Part shown: in pieces, positions 12,601 to 26,300 of the stretch
Layout of the letters: each line of letters starts with the position of its first letter
Position numbering within the stretch: the first letter of the stretch is position 1
Made by a program: the position numbers and the translations under genes
Notes under the pieces: generated by a model
What the model was told of the DNA's origin: nothing
What the model saw: the letters and a program-made list of their open reading frames with translations, nothing else
Database searches by the model: none
NCBI GenBank assembly: GCA_013398295.1
Contig: VZSF01010491.1
Span: 1,257,003-1,321,002 of the forward strand
Origin: Chionis minor
Taxonomy: Eukaryota; Chordata; Aves; Charadriiformes; Chionididae
Direction: 5' to 3'
Length of the DNA: 64,000 nt

Positions 12601-15600
12601 TTGCCTCTCCTCCGTCCCTCTTCACCTACCACCCTGGGCTGCAAATTGAGTGTTGTCTGCCCAGTCACTTTTGGTTGATACACAATGACTGTAACTCAAA
12701 AGCATCCATTTACAAAAACAATGGTACATTCTCCCTTTACATGCAAATCCACATCTAAAAACCCCACAATTGCTTTTACAATGCCTTTTCTGTGTTACAA
12801 AAATTTGTTTGAGTCCAGGAAGGGATTTATATTCAACTTATTTCAGAATTTCAGATATGTACACTCAAATTCCACATTCCAGACCTTAACTGCACTGAAA
12901 TTCCGTTCTGTTCCCGTCCTCTCTTACACAGAGATAATTTTATTCTGCAGAGACAGGTCCTATTCACTATCTTTAATAGAACAGACAATATATTTAAGAA
13001 AAAAATACTATAAACACTTGAATAAAAAACTTCAACTAGAACAGCTGCCTAAATTTATGCCCTTTATATAGTGACACATTATAGTAAAGCTACAGACTCA
13101 GGAGTCAGCAGAAGATCAATTTTCTTTTATTTCACTATCATGGATGATACAAAGTCTCTGCTCCCATCTGCCCCTCCCCACCATCCTCCCTCCCAGTATA
13201 AGTAGAGAAGCAACAAATTTACAGCAAGTTGTTTTTTTATTCAGGATCCTCCTCTTACTTCTCCCTGAGCAAAATAAAACTTGGATCTATCTCCCTATAA
13301 ACTATGAATAATTCTCAATTCATTGAAAAAACAGACTCCTAAATGCACCAGATGGGCAGCATAAGACTTGATACTCTCCTGAATTCTCATTCTCCAACTC
13401 CCCAACTTCTGGCAGACAGGAGACTAAAGCTAGTTTGCCAAAACAGCAGATGATTTTAAAACTCTGAAGAATACATTTTATCTAAATGTGCATCTGTTAA
13501 CAAAATTCTTTAAAATTACTTAAAATAGTTTTATAGGCAGATATGGCTGGAAGCGGTGTCTGTGTACGTGTGTTTGTTTTCTTGCGTTTAGTTTATGCGT
13601 TTTCCATGAAGATTCACTGCAATACAGACTGACAAACTGAGATGTTTAAATTCACTGTAACGTCATAGTGAAAGAGAACCACTCCTTAATATTTAAGAGT
13701 CTACTGAAGATACTCTTATTTCTGATAGTCTTATTTCCAAAACACCACATTTCTTTTCATCTTGCTAGTTACTTCCTAATCTTGCTATTTAATCCTCCAA
13801 AGGCCTGAGTAATACGGCACTTAAAAATTCAATCTTTTTCCTTCACCACCTGCAAGCAGGTAAAAATAGACCACCTCACTGTTTCCTTTCAAGCCCATTT
13901 CCCAGGCTTCCAGAAAAGCCTGACTTCCCTGGCAGTACGCTTCAGCCTTTCAAGTAACTTGATTCTAGTAACCTGTAAAGCCATCTTTTCTGTGCACTCA
14001 TATATGCCATCATACACCGTACATTAATGGTTTCCCCTTCTTCAAAGATGTAAAAGTATTTCCCTGACAGCCTTACACATTGTCCTAGATGCAGGCTAAG
14101 GCTGGCATCCCTGTTGCCACAAGGAAATGATTGTCCCTGAAAGGTTAAGAAACCCTTGAAGAGACAGGTTTAGGAGCAAAGAGTGTTGTTATGGGGTTTT
14201 TTGGTGGGTGTTTTGTGGTTTTTTTTGCTGTACAACTGTCAATACGTAAATAACTTAGCCATAGAGGATTAAAAAAATTAAAATTTTCCTTTAGCTTCAT
14301 AAATTAAACACTCATTTTTCTATGTAAGTCTCACATTCTGTATGCTACAACTTCTGTTTAGGATGTAACACAACAGGACTCGCTTTCTACAACACAGGAT
14401 GTAATTTCTATTATAAGAACGTAGATCATTTATTGTACGATTTGTTCAAGTATCATTTCATCTTTGTGACTAGGATAGCATCAAGCTTAAGGTAAAAGCT
14501 TCAAAGCTGAAGTCTACCTGGAAAGCAGCAATGGAATGCCTCTGATGTTAAGGGTTCACAATAGCCTTGGGAATCAGGTTAAAATGCCATAAAAAGGCAA
14601 CCGATCTACTCACTGCTTCCAGAATACTACAGAATTTATTGCCTATTGCCAAGACTAAAGGCAGAGTTCAAACTAACTCCATTCCATGCTTGCTGCACAC
14701 GTAGCAGCAGTTTGATATTTTAGGCTACATCTATGCCATGACCTTCAGCAGCCATGAATAATATATTCCAAACCAAACACTTGCACAGAGACTTCTGTAT
14801 GCTCCAGAACACACAACCATTATATGCTTGTTCTCCCTAACTCAGCACATGCCTCAAAATGTACATCACTTCATGCAAAGACAGAGAAAGAGTCAAATGA
14901 AGACTACTAAATAAAAACCCCACCCTCTCTGGCTCAAGACGACCCAGCAACAGAAGGTCCTGGAAACTGGGAGCATACAGGGAAACATGCATGTCTCCTG
15001 GCCTTCTGTACTTTACTAAATCTTCCCCAGGCTTCTGCTTTAGATCACTGTTGGAACCAGGACACTACACTAGGTGAATCCTTGCTCTGAATAAATATTA
15101 TTAGACTTAAGTATCTGCATTAGTACATATGCCATGTCTCTCTTAGACAGTTTTATATATTGTATATGTGAAGTTAGACTCATTTAAATCAGAAATAAAA
15201 AAGGCAAGGCCTTTTGTGAGCTATTAAAACATAAAGATCGCTCCTTGGACTAATACCTTTCACGTAATGAATCTGCTACCTTGAAGAAGTTCCGCAATTT
15301 TTATCTTCCACATAAACATCAAATATTATGCACATATCCATGTGTATGTGCAGTTCCACTTGGAAGCTGGATGCTATCCTGTGCAATAGATATCCCTCTG
15401 TGAGCTAGACTCTGCAATTCATGAAGTAACTTGAACACATTTTAAAACTGAAGCTTCATTCTTCATTTTGTATCAGCTCTTGAGAAAATGAAATAATTCT
15501 CTTTGGTCAATACATTCAATTATGCCATAAACCACTCAACTATCTTACATGAAAATCCTATCATATCTACGTATGCTGATATTTGAAAATTAAAGTCTAA

Positions 15601-16319
15601 CGAACTACTCTTCTAAAATGCAACATTTAAAACTAAATGCATATTTGATCTAAAGGCATCTGCACCACATGATTTAGCTCCATGCACATCAGAATACACC
15701 TACAGTATATCAATACTACAATAAAAATACAGGAACTGTCACCTTCATTTGCCACAAACAGAGGAATCTGAAAAATCCCATTATTTTAGAATTTGGCATC
15801 TCTCATCACCCTGCGATATGATTGGCGATTAACCCCCAGTAATATTTTTTTTTTAAATAAATTAAGAGAAAGCGATCGCTGTACTTCCCACAAAGTCCAT
15901 TGCTTCCACACTGTATTCTTTCACTATCCAACACAGAAAAACGAAGAATCAGAGATTTTGATCAGTTTTGCTAGTCTTGGAGAACTAGTAAAACCCCTCT
16001 TACTTGGCTCTATTATAGACACACATCAGAACAATTGTGGACAGTGGGAAATGGAGCAGTAAATTCTTACCAAGAGAAAAGGAGACACAAGGGAAGAGAA
16101 TAGGCTTGCAGCTGTCCAGAGAAAAATGTTCTGTGGTTGCAACAGTGAATAGGGAAACAGAAAGCGAAAGGCCCTTAAGCCAACAAATTGAAGTCTCAAA
16201 TAATACTAAATTTATTACAGAATAAACAGCATTATTTCTTACCTCACCCAACAGGGACAAAGCAGGACCCTTATTTGGTTTTATGAGTTTTACAGAGCTT
16301 TCAGGAATAATTGTGTTTC

Positions 16320-17241
16320 AGATCATTTATCAATGATCTGGACAAGGGGATCGAGTGCACCCACAGTAAGTTTGCAGATGACACCAAGTTGTGTGGGAGT
16401 GTGGGTCTGCTTGAGGGTGGTACGCCTCTATAGAGGAACATGGACAGGCTGGATCCATGGGCTGAGGCCAATGGTACAAGGTTCAACAAGGCCAAGTGCC
16501 GGGTCCTGCACTTGAGCCAGAACAACCCCAGGCAGCGCTACAGGCTTGGGGAGGAGTGGCTGGAAAGCTGCCTGGCAGAAAAGGATCTGGGGGTCCTGCG
16601 GACACTCCGCTGAACGTCAGCCAGCAGTGTGCCCAGGTGGCCAAGAAGGCCAATGGCTTTTATCGGTAATAGTGTGGCCATCAGGACTAGGGGAGTGAAC
16701 GTCACCCTGTACGCAGCACTGGTGAGGCCCCACCTCGAATACTGTGTCCACTTCTGGGCCCCTCACTACAAGAAAGACATTGAGGTGCTGCAGCTCATCC
16801 AAAAAAGGGCAACGAAGCTGGTGAAGGGTCTAGAGCACAAGCCTTATGAGGAACGGCTGAGGGAACTTGGGTTGTTCAGCCTGGAGAAAAGGAGGCTGAG
16901 GACCTTATCACTCTCTGCAGCTACCTGAAAGGAGGTTGTAGCCAGGTGGGGGTCGGTCTCTTCTCCCACGTGACAATTGATAGGACAAGAGGAAATGGCC
17001 TCAAGTTGTGCCAGAGGAGGTTTAGATCGCATATTAGGAAAAAATTCTTCGCTGAAAGAGCTGTCAAACATCAGAACAGGCTGCCCAGGGAAGTGGTTGG
17101 AGGTATCCCTGGAGGAATTTAAAAGACATGTAGATGTAATGCTGAGGGACATAGTTTAGTGGTGGTTCTGGCAGCGTTAGGTTTGCAGTTGGACTTGATA
17201 CCTCAAAGGTCTTTTCCAACCTGAATGATTCTATGATTCTA
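16320..17241 (+). mobile_element. CR1 LINE, 5'-truncated, different subfamily
   Basis: A plus-strand CR1 copy of about 920 bp. It starts in the reverse-transcriptase domain (TTTGCAGATGAC at 16371-16382 encodes the FADD catalytic motif). It continues through the [19 protein letters not shown] and [17 protein letters not shown] segments, which are open from 16629. It ends in AATGATTCTATGATTCTAA. The 3' end (GGTCTTTTCCAACCTGAATG) differs from the 5970-6521 copy, indicating another CR1 subfamily. Small indels break the ORF into several frames. It lies antisense to ERBIN, about 1.6 kb from coding exon 2. Confidence 0.93.
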
Positions 17242-18857
17242 AGATGTCCCAAGTAAACAAGCATGTGACCTCAGGACTATTTTTGATGTGCAACACTACG
17301 CAGAGAAGCCATCCCAACTGCGATAAGATTGAGAACAGGCACATGATAATAGTTTAAATAAACTTGTGTACTGTCGTTTCTCTGAAAGGTGTTAAAAATA
17401 AAACAAAACAACACCTAGAAAATAGAGCTTCACATTTTACTGGGATAGCATGTCGTTCAGCTATTGCCTCCTCAAATTCTTTATATGCCTCAGAGGAACA
17501 AGTGCTCTTTCAGCAGCTCTCTGGAAGCTTAGCTAAAGGTTACACCATTTTGGATGGACAAGTAACTCTCTAGCTGGTAATTGACCAGCTGCCTATTTAC
17601 ACACATAAGCTGAGGAATTTGCCAGCACTAGAACCCAAATGCCCTTTTGCTGCTTTCAAGTTTTCTGCATTGAGAACTTGTGTTGGAAACAGTTAATCCT
17701 TTCAACAGTTCAGTCTAGGACAAAAAGATGATTCTTTCTCAGTTGTGTGTCACTATGAAAGTTTAAGGCCAGTGTTCTTTAAGAAAGACTATTAATCCAC
17801 TTGTACCAGGAACAGAGCAGTGATAATAAGGTCAATTTACCACATTAAATGCTGCATTCATTAGGCAGAATAAAGTAACAGTTTAAGTTACATTGGGCTA
17901 CAATGGACAATCAAGGAGAAAGCCAACACCTCAACAACTAGAATACTTTCTTAATAAAGCAGAACTTAACTTTGTTGAGTCATTATTAGCTAGCTGTCCA
18001 AATAAAACAAGGAATTTAATACGATACAATCTTTGACATGTAATTCTAATTTTCAAATATGATTTCAAGCAGAGGCCCCTCTAACTTCACTTTGAATTAG
18101 TAAGACAACAAGACTATTATATCTTTATCAATTATCATGATTAAACTTTTTTTTCTCTCAAATAAGTCTGTTGACAATATAAGTTACTTCAATTTCCTCA
18201 CAGCTGCACAGATCTGCCAACTTGCCAGAGCAAGCACCATTAATAAAACCCCAAGCATACAATATTTGACTGACAACATTTTGTAATTTATAAAAGGCTG
18301 ACTCACACAGAATGATAGATTTTTAACAAGTCAGACAAGTGAACCAGCCATTGTCCACAGTCACTCTTCCCCGTGTGACAGAGGTTACCATCCCCAGAGC
18401 AGGACAGCAAAGCAGCCAAGTCTTACTCCAACTTTCAGACAGCTCATTAAAATAAATTGAAAACAATTTTCATATGAAACAAAACATAACAATAGAATCT
18501 AGCAAAATTTTACAAGTTCTTGTACAAATTCTCTTCATGTGAAGAATGTGAAACATGAGGGAAGACATTAGAAGTAATAAATTCAAGCATGTGCATTTTG
18601 AGAGAATGTAAAATAACTTACAATATCCATTTTCAGTAATGAATCTCAAAGTACAAACCAATCAATTTGAGAAATACAATTAAATATCACAACCAGACCA
18701 TAAAATAGCATCTTTTACATTAAACAGTGGCTTAGAGTAGTAATTTAAAATTTACTAGCTGTGTAGCTTTTGGAAATTACACTTTCACTAGTGTTTTTGT
18801 ACAGTCAATAGCAATTTGCCTTTTATTTACCCCAATATAGTAAGTGAAGCGACTTAC

Positions 18858-18975
18858 CATTCTTGCTGACATCCAGTTCCCTGAGATTAATGAGATTTGC
18901 AATGGAGGCTGGCAATGTGGTTAGATCATTGTCTGGCAAACTCAGCTTGTGCAGAGACTGACAGTTAAAAAGTTG
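18858..18975 (-). CDS. ERBIN: ERBIN coding exon 2 (residues 64-102, LRR2-LRR4)
   Basis: This 118-nt exon encodes 39 codons plus one base, running from [18 protein letters not shown] to the LRELDVSKN segment. It completes LRR2, contains LRR3 ([16 protein letters not shown]) and starts LRR4. The leucine spacing LxxLxLxxNxL is clear. The acceptor is TTTCAATAG ending at 18976, and the donor is GTAAGT at 18857-18852. The exon starts in phase 0, matching the end of the previous exon, and ends in phase 1, leaving a G that joins the next exon to make Gly103. It lies about 4.2 kb downstream of the start exon in transcript direction. No frameshift or stop is present, so it looks functional. Confidence 0.96.
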
Positions 18976-21900
18976 CTATTGAAACAGAGAAAAAAGTGAA
19001 TATGACTTTCTCTTAGTTTCCTCTGTATAGCTTTTCGTTTTAATCCCTTTAAACTTCTGACCTCACGGAGTGAAGGCCAGACTATTGAGAGCCTTTGACT
19101 ACAAAAAAATTTATTCAATGAGTTTTATTCAAAATTGATTACATTTACAATGCTTAAGAAAGCAAAAAACTGCAGTCACAAGCTAGCAGCTATGCTTAAC
19201 ACTTCCTACAAATTCCTTCCCATATCTCAGAAACTGTGACTTGTAGTTACACATAGTCCTGCAAACATCGCAAAATATTTTTCACAATAGACAATGCCGT
19301 GTGATATCCCAGAGATAATTACAGTTTTTTCAAAAAAAGAAAAAAAAATTACAGATGCATTTTTTAAAGTCAAACAGTTTTGGAATACAGGATCTGAGTA
19401 GGTATTGATCTTCTTTAAAAGTTTGAATTTTATTCTGTTATATCTTCTATTTTTTTTTCCCTTCCATGTTTCCTAGTTGAAGTACACAAAATTACAATGA
19501 GAACTAGAAAAAGTTTGATCGAGGCATACAGAAAACCCTATAATCTCTTCTGTATACATGCATTTTAATTTGTATCACATACTAGCTCAGAGCCAGATCT
19601 CCACCAATATGCAAGGTACCTTGAGATTCTTACCCAAAAGCTTTACAAATTGACAAAACAGAGCAAGTAATATTAGTGTAGCGGAAGAAAAATCCTGAAA
19701 TGATATGTAGGAAGCTTACAGATAATACAAAAATATATCGGTAAGAAAGTGGTTGGAAAGGTTCATCTGAATAATTTATGCTGAATACTCCTTTCCCAAC
19801 AATTTTGGATAGATCATTCATGAATACTTGGACTTAGCGTTCTTTTCTTTTGGAATTCTGAGAAGAGATCATACAAAAATCAGGAAGTGTTCTAGGACTA
19901 AAAAAAAAATTACCCTAATCAACATCATAGCAATGGGCTTATTTCAATCAAAATTTCTTGGGTCTCTCTTCATTACAAGGCCGTTATTTCGGCCACATAC
20001 ATAGCCGAACAAGCCCCATTCATATGATGTTTGCATATACCACCCCAGAACAAAAGCAGACATAAATTAGGACAGTTCACGGAATGAGCTTTAACTTGCC
20101 TACTGATGTTTCCAACTCCTCAGAAACTTGTGCCTGTTTGAACGAGTTGATATCATTAAGGCCTTGAAGAGTTACAAGTCACTTAGGATATTATACGGGA
20201 AGGAGAGCCAGTACTTTAGTTCAGTACTTCAAACAAGAATATATACTTAAAACTCATCCTTGAAAACAATAATCTGGACTCCTGGAATCATTAGAAATTT
20301 CCCCAAATAGCTGAGTGAAAGCAAATGCAGCACAAGGATCCCTAAAGGAAAATGGGAGGGAGGGGAGTCTGGTATGGTGTTAACTTTGTAGTTGTTCCCT
20401 TTCTTCTTGTTGTTGCTGTTCTTTTTTCATGTTTGCATATTCAGTGATTAAGTAGATCATCATTACTGTTAGTAACCACCAGAAGTCGTATAATTAAGAA
20501 CTATTTTACTGCAGAATTCAGATTTCTTCCAAACAGCGAAGTGAGAGGGAAAACCGAAGCTGATATAGTTTGAGCTTTTCAGCTCAAATGCACACCGTGG
20601 CACTTGGGCTAAACAGAGTAACTTTTCATAAGTGATTTGGCACACAAGGTGAAAGCATTTCAAATGCCCAGTCACCCTTGAAACTGAGGCTATGCACCAG
20701 GGCTTCACGTAAAGCAAAGTCCTTCTCTACCACCATCTTTACTGAAGTTTGCTCATGCTGCACTCTCAACCAGTCAACTAAATTAAGGAGCTATCCTGTA
20801 AAAAATGATTTTTAAAGTATGCTCGAGCTCTGAAAAGATTGGGAGTTATTAAAAAACAAAAAGCCACACATGCTGACAGGCCATTTCAGTGATCAGGTTG
20901 ACAAGACAGCCCCAAACCAGTCGTGTTGTGGCATACAAAGAGCAGCAGACTGCAAAACAGGGATAAGAACACAACACTGGGGGCAAAGACTAAGGGGGAA
21001 GAGTGGGAATGTCTTAACTAGGTTTTAGAAAGCTGGAGACGGCCTAATAAGTACCACACCCTTTGTCTGAGATGGCTTAATTAGAAGCCTTTTTCAGAGT
21101 TGAAAGACTGAATAAAAGCTTGTCTTGGGGGAAAAAGCATACACAGCATGAAACTCTGGCTTCAAATTAGCTAGGATAATTTCAAATGTTACAGACCTTC
21201 CCTTACAGATCTTCTATGGACAGTTTTAAGATTACAATTTCTGTCAAATGATTAAATAAAACACTTTTACTATGTATTTACTACTCCCTAATCTCCCTGC
21301 TTGGTTCCTTTACAGTATTTCAATTTATACGTGGGGATTTTTGCTTTTGAAAAATCAAAAAGGTAGCAAAAAAAACAACCAAAACTACTTAAAAACTGAA
21401 AAAAATTCTTAGCTTTTCAAATATGAGCCTATAAGGATGACTTCTTATAATGTACAAACCCATTACATGAAGCAAGTGTAGGCTATTACAAGTCCCTGCT
21501 GTCCAGCACAGAAAAGCAAAAAGGAACGAAATATCTGTGTACAAGCAATCTTTCTAATTGCAGGGATGATTTCATCTTAGACTAGACCATGGCAAGTGGT
21601 AGACTGCCCACCTCTCAGTTCACTCAGGTGTCAAAATTGGATTTCATATAGGAACTAATGAAATCAAATGGCATGTAACAGAAAAGGAAGCCAAAGCACG
21701 TTAACTGCTTATTCTGGTCTAAAACACCAACATGCAGTCATTTGATCACTACAGCACAGTCTGTCTCCTCTTTTAAGACTACTAAAAGGAATTTTTTAAA
21801 GAATTATGAGTTTGGAGGAAGATGTTTGCTTAGTTCTTATGATTTGGGAAATAGGACTTTAATGCAAGAAGAGTTCAGAAAATTTCCTTTCTTTTTGGCC

Positions 21901-23148
21901 AAGAAAGGTATTTTATTCTGTTTAAGCACTCCAGTATTATTCTCCTCCAATAAAGAAAACATCTGATAAAACTCAAAGGCTGATAAAAAGTCTTTAAAAG
22001 GGAGCTGCTAAAACCTAAAGTGACTAAAGTCTAGAGTAAAGAAATATCTGCTTGGGAAATGACAAGAATGAAATAGTGGCAGTTCTAAACTATAACAGAC
22101 TGACAAAATATCTAGTTTCAACTTATATGTTACTAGCTCTGTTCAACATATAATTACAGATTTCCATTGGTGGCTTCTCAGGAGCATTTAAGGTTGGATT
22201 TTCAAAAGTATTCAGCTGGTTTAGGTCAGCTTTACTAGAATTCAGGGCTTCTGATAACTGTGAAGTTACTATCCTGAAAATGCTGTATTTCCTCCTTAAT
22301 TGTTTCACTTATCTTTCAAGAAATCCAAACCAGCAAAACCTGAAGGGGTTATAGCAAACTTTCCAAAAATCTAACAAAGCATTCTATAGTTGTCCTGCCT
22401 GACAGTGAAGATTTCTACACAATTGTGACAAAACAATTTTAAAGATTAAGTCTTTCATCTAACTACTGATTTTTTAATTCCACCAAGACAGGAAAACAAG
22501 TCTATTGCAGTGATCACTTTGTACTTCTCAAAAGTCTCACAGGCACAAATTTTCATTCTTTTCTCTAGTTAATTCAGCACTCAGTTTTATCTTCAGATTT
22601 CAGAACAAACAGCAAATATTAATTTCTATAATAAAGACATAATCAAAGCGGCATTCCAGCTCTCTAGTTTTTGAACTTCAGTAATTTGAGATACTTCAGA
22701 AAGTCTCTTCAGTCAAGTACCAAAGAAGAAAGCAGGACTTCATATGAATAAATACTTTGGATTGTAGCTATCTTTTGTGGGCACAGAGATCTGAGCAAGA
22801 TATTAATCTTGCTGCTTCTAATCTTCACGTGTTATCAGAGATCCAAAATAACACTGCAATTTGTTGAATACAGTTAGCCAGTTTGAGCAGATACTGATAC
22901 AGAAATAAATTAGCCTGCCTCTTCTTCTGTGTACCTCTTTGGCTCATCCAAATTAGGTTTCATCCTAATTCATGCAGCAAACTAGTCAAGCTGGAATGTA
23001 TAAACACTCCTTCTACCTGGGCTGCCTCTCCCGAGACCAACATTTCCTTAGAAATATTTAGCAGAACACTATATACTACGAGCTTCTACAATGATGATGA
23101 AGTAACAGAGTTAGTACACAGAACTAAAAGGAAAACCACCCAACATAC
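18976..23148 (-). other. ERBIN: ERBIN intron between coding exons 1 and 2 (4.2 kb)
   Basis: GT-AG intron from donor GTATGT (23148-23143) to acceptor CAATAG (18981-18976). It is AT-rich. No repeat element or RNA gene was recognised; the short open frames have no recognisable content. Confidence 0.9.
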
Positions 23149-23337
23149 CTTTGGAAGCTCTTCAATCTGATTAGCATCTAAATAGAGTTCTTCCAAGGTC
23201 TTTTCAAAAGTAAAAATCTCCTTAGGCACCTGTTCCAGGCTGCAGTGAGAATAATCGAGCGTAGTGACTGTTTCCTCCTCTCCACGAAGACAGCGGCATG
23301 GCACCAGCCGCACAAACAAATTCCGCTTGGTTGTCAT
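23149..23337 (-). CDS. ERBIN: ERBIN coding exon 1 (start codon; residues 1-63)
   Basis: Start-codon exon of Erbin, a LAP-family (LRR and PDZ) scaffold of the basolateral membrane that binds the ERBB2 tail. The 63 codons, read from the ATG at 23337-23335, match the conserved N-terminus as I remember it (MTTKR start, then the [12 protein letters not shown] segment). Cys14 and Cys16 are the family's palmitoylated residues. Residues about 23-44 form the first leucine-rich repeat, and residues 47-63 begin the second ([13 protein letters not shown]). The exon ends in phase 0 at AAG followed by donor GTATGT (23148-23143). The acceptor TTTCTGTTCTACAG lies at 23360-23347, so the exon also carries 9 nt of 5'UTR (23338-23346). 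The ATG has A at -3 and is the only reasonable start. Residue 6 is Asn, where I recall Ser in human. Identification is very secure. Confidence 0.96.
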
Positions 23338-26300
23338 TTTCAGGCACTGTAGAACAGAAATTGGTCAATTTAAAAGCCAAGATAACTTCAGAAATGTCTA
23401 CATGGGCAGTTTCTCAAACTCCCCTGGCTGCTAAATACTTAAAAAAGAAAGAAGTGTATACGTGCCTGCATATGTGTACACATATATGAGAGAGAGGGGA
23501 GAGGGAGGATTTACTTATTTTCTTTTAAACACAACAGAGCTGTAGTGGCATTACACGTGGTTAAAACACCTACAGACCCCAGAAGCTGAAGTCAAAATTT
23601 AGCCTACAAACCGTCACCTGCTAACACAGCCCTACATTGCAGAGAAGCAAAGAATTTTGAAGCAGCAATTCTGAAATGTCAATTCTGTTTTTACAACATA
23701 GCTTATTCCTGCTTTTACAAAAGTTACTGGGATGATATTTTTGCTTAATATCATAAGATCCACCCTCTACAGAGCATTAAAATGTAGCTATAGGAAAGCT
23801 AATTTTTTTTTTTTGGTGATGAGTAAGATTAAATTTATGTACCTTAATTTCAAATTCCTCATTTAAAGACAGAATACAACAAAACGAACCAGTGTGGTTT
23901 CTACCAACTGTTCTATCTAAAGTTTGAAAGGGAATGCTTCCAAGTGCATAGATAAAGTAGTGAGTTCTTTTTGCAACTCCATGAAGTTTGGAAAAATTTA
24001 ACACATCTTGCTGTGCACACTGGAACTAAGGAAACTTCACCTTGCTATGGAAATGTATTTCTTCCTTTCAACCCAATCACTGCTACAACAGCCCCCTCTC
24101 TATGGCTTCTATGACATTCCTACTCGGCAGGAGACAGCAAACCTAAATGGTGCAAAATGATTAGATGATTACCGATGGCACACACCAGTGACGTTCTGCC
24201 TCTTTTCTCCTCAGCAAGAGCACAAGTTTAGGTCTCTTTCCTCTAAGTAGCAACAAATTTTCACAAAATTCGGAAACAATCATCTTCAAAATGTCACCTT
24301 AAGCTTCAAGTTTCACTGAAATCAGGTGACAGACTCAACAATTTTTCAGCAAAGACCAACACGTGCAGACAGACAATACGATCATGTAAGCTTCATTCCC
24401 TCAGGAAACTGATCTAAAAATATATACTTCTCCAAAATAGCACTGAGTATTTATTTTCTCAATCAAACTTCCATGACTACCAATTAAAATATACTTGTTT
24501 TAATCTCCTTTTTTTTTTGGAATTGCAGAAATTATATTTCAACTTCTGGATTGGTGACAGGAAACTTTCTTCAAGTGCCAAAAAAGTCTTTCAGATACAT
24601 TTAGCAGATTGCACTTCAACTTTCAGACAGGATGTTAGTAACACGGGGAGAAAATAAAATACCGTGAGCACTGCACTATATGAAGTCACAGGCTGCAAGA
24701 CCTCTCTTCTTACTAAGAAAAAAAGTCATGCACTTGGATTTTCCTCTATGAAAAGCTAGCTTGCCAAGTACTTCACAGTATGTTTAATTTATATGACAAC
24801 ACTTTGAAGGGCTGCTATACTTCAGGGTTTTCACTAAACAGAAGTAGAACTTATCAGTCAGGCTGGATAAAGTCAAAATCTACATCCATCCATTAAAAGA
24901 ATTGAAAAAGCTTCTTAATTAGTGGGATGTCAAGACTTCATTTTTTAACAATGCTTCAATGCTGCCAGTATTTTGTTACAGTGTTGATTATCTATCAGAA
25001 TATCTAATACTTCCCACAGAACTCCAGCCATGTTATTTAAATAAAAAGTGATCTAAAAATAAAAATATTTAACTATATTGCAATGCAAAGAGTGTAGAGA
25101 CTGCAAATTCCACACTGGGGATTTCCACTGAATGGGAAAGTCAGCAAAAGAGGCAGTGTTTCTTCCCTCCTGCTTCTTCCACAGGAACAGGCTCCAGCAC
25201 GACATCCTCCAGCCACCCACAGCCAGCCAAGGATGCTATTGAAGCTGACGTGCTCACTGGGTCTCCAAGCCTCAGAGACCTCACGTGAAGACACAAGAGG
25301 AATTCCAGGACCAACATTTACAAATGAAATAACCTTTCATAAAAATGCATATTGTCTCATACTGTTATTACTTCAGAGATCTGCAGAGGTGTGGGAAAAC
25401 ACACTACTTCAGACAGAAGTGACAACAGCAGTCTCTTCAAACAGGAGTATGAACAGAAGAACATATGCCTGGGAAAAAAACAAGGACTAGAAGCAGAAAT
25501 TGTACGTGTGAGTTGATTACCAGAAGCCTGGCAGGGGAAGACACACCTGTTATCATACTAGCTGCAGCCATCAGTAAGTTCACTTTATCCAGTCGTTTCA
25601 ACTTCATAGAACTGTATTTTGGTTTCCAGAATATGAAAAAAACTTCACTATGTAGTTCATATAAATAATGAAGTAAGATACTCTTTTTCATTCAAAACCC
25701 TCAAAAGGAGTGTACATTACACTGTTTGCTGACTCTTTTCAGTGTCCGTTCTCTTCGTACCTAGTCTTACTTGCTCAGGACTCAAAAGTTTCTGAAGCAA
25801 CAAAACTCCTAAGGCTTAACAATGGAAAGCACACATACGTAGTTTTCCTAACTTATTCATTTATTTTATAAGAAAGATCTCAAGCTTTTGGGGAGGGTTG
25901 GGGAGGAAGGGGTGGTTTTTTTATTTTAAAAGATCATGCACATCCACAGCACTGTAAACACACATCAGTAAACAAAAGCCTGGACAACATCACAGTCTTG
26001 AGTCATATCTGCAGTCAGTTATCATATCATTTAAGTACCTAAACTCACATCAAGCCAAAACAGTCAAATTCATATTTAAGTATCAAATAAACAACCCTCC
26101 TCCAAAAACAAAGACTTGACCAATTTAAGCGTACATCTAATGATAATGCTTAAAATACTATAATCAACCAAGGGAGCTTCACTTAAATAAATGTAGGAAA
26201 CTACACAATGTGATTTAGTTTGAATTTGTCTTAGGTTCGTTCAAATTTTACTTCTACACATACATGAAGAACTGTTCAGCACTGGTGTTCCCCAACAGAG

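Larger units (their letters stand above)
3933..18857 (-). other. ERBIN: ERBIN intron between coding exons 2 and 3 (14.9 kb)
   Basis: A large AT-rich GT-AG intron. It contains two plus-strand CR1 remnants (5970-6521 and 16320-17241) and a 25-base A-run (9605-9629). A stretch at 8880-9450 has moderately long overlapping open frames on both strands. The open frame at 12685-13071 is AT-rich and matches nothing I know. I see no further exon with good splice sites and matching protein content. Confidence 0.85.

Noticed and set aside
12685..13071. 128-codon plus-strand open frame
   Set aside because: AT-rich with low-complexity residue content, no recognisable domain, inside an ERBIN intron, and no supporting splice sites. 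Chance is the simplest explanation.
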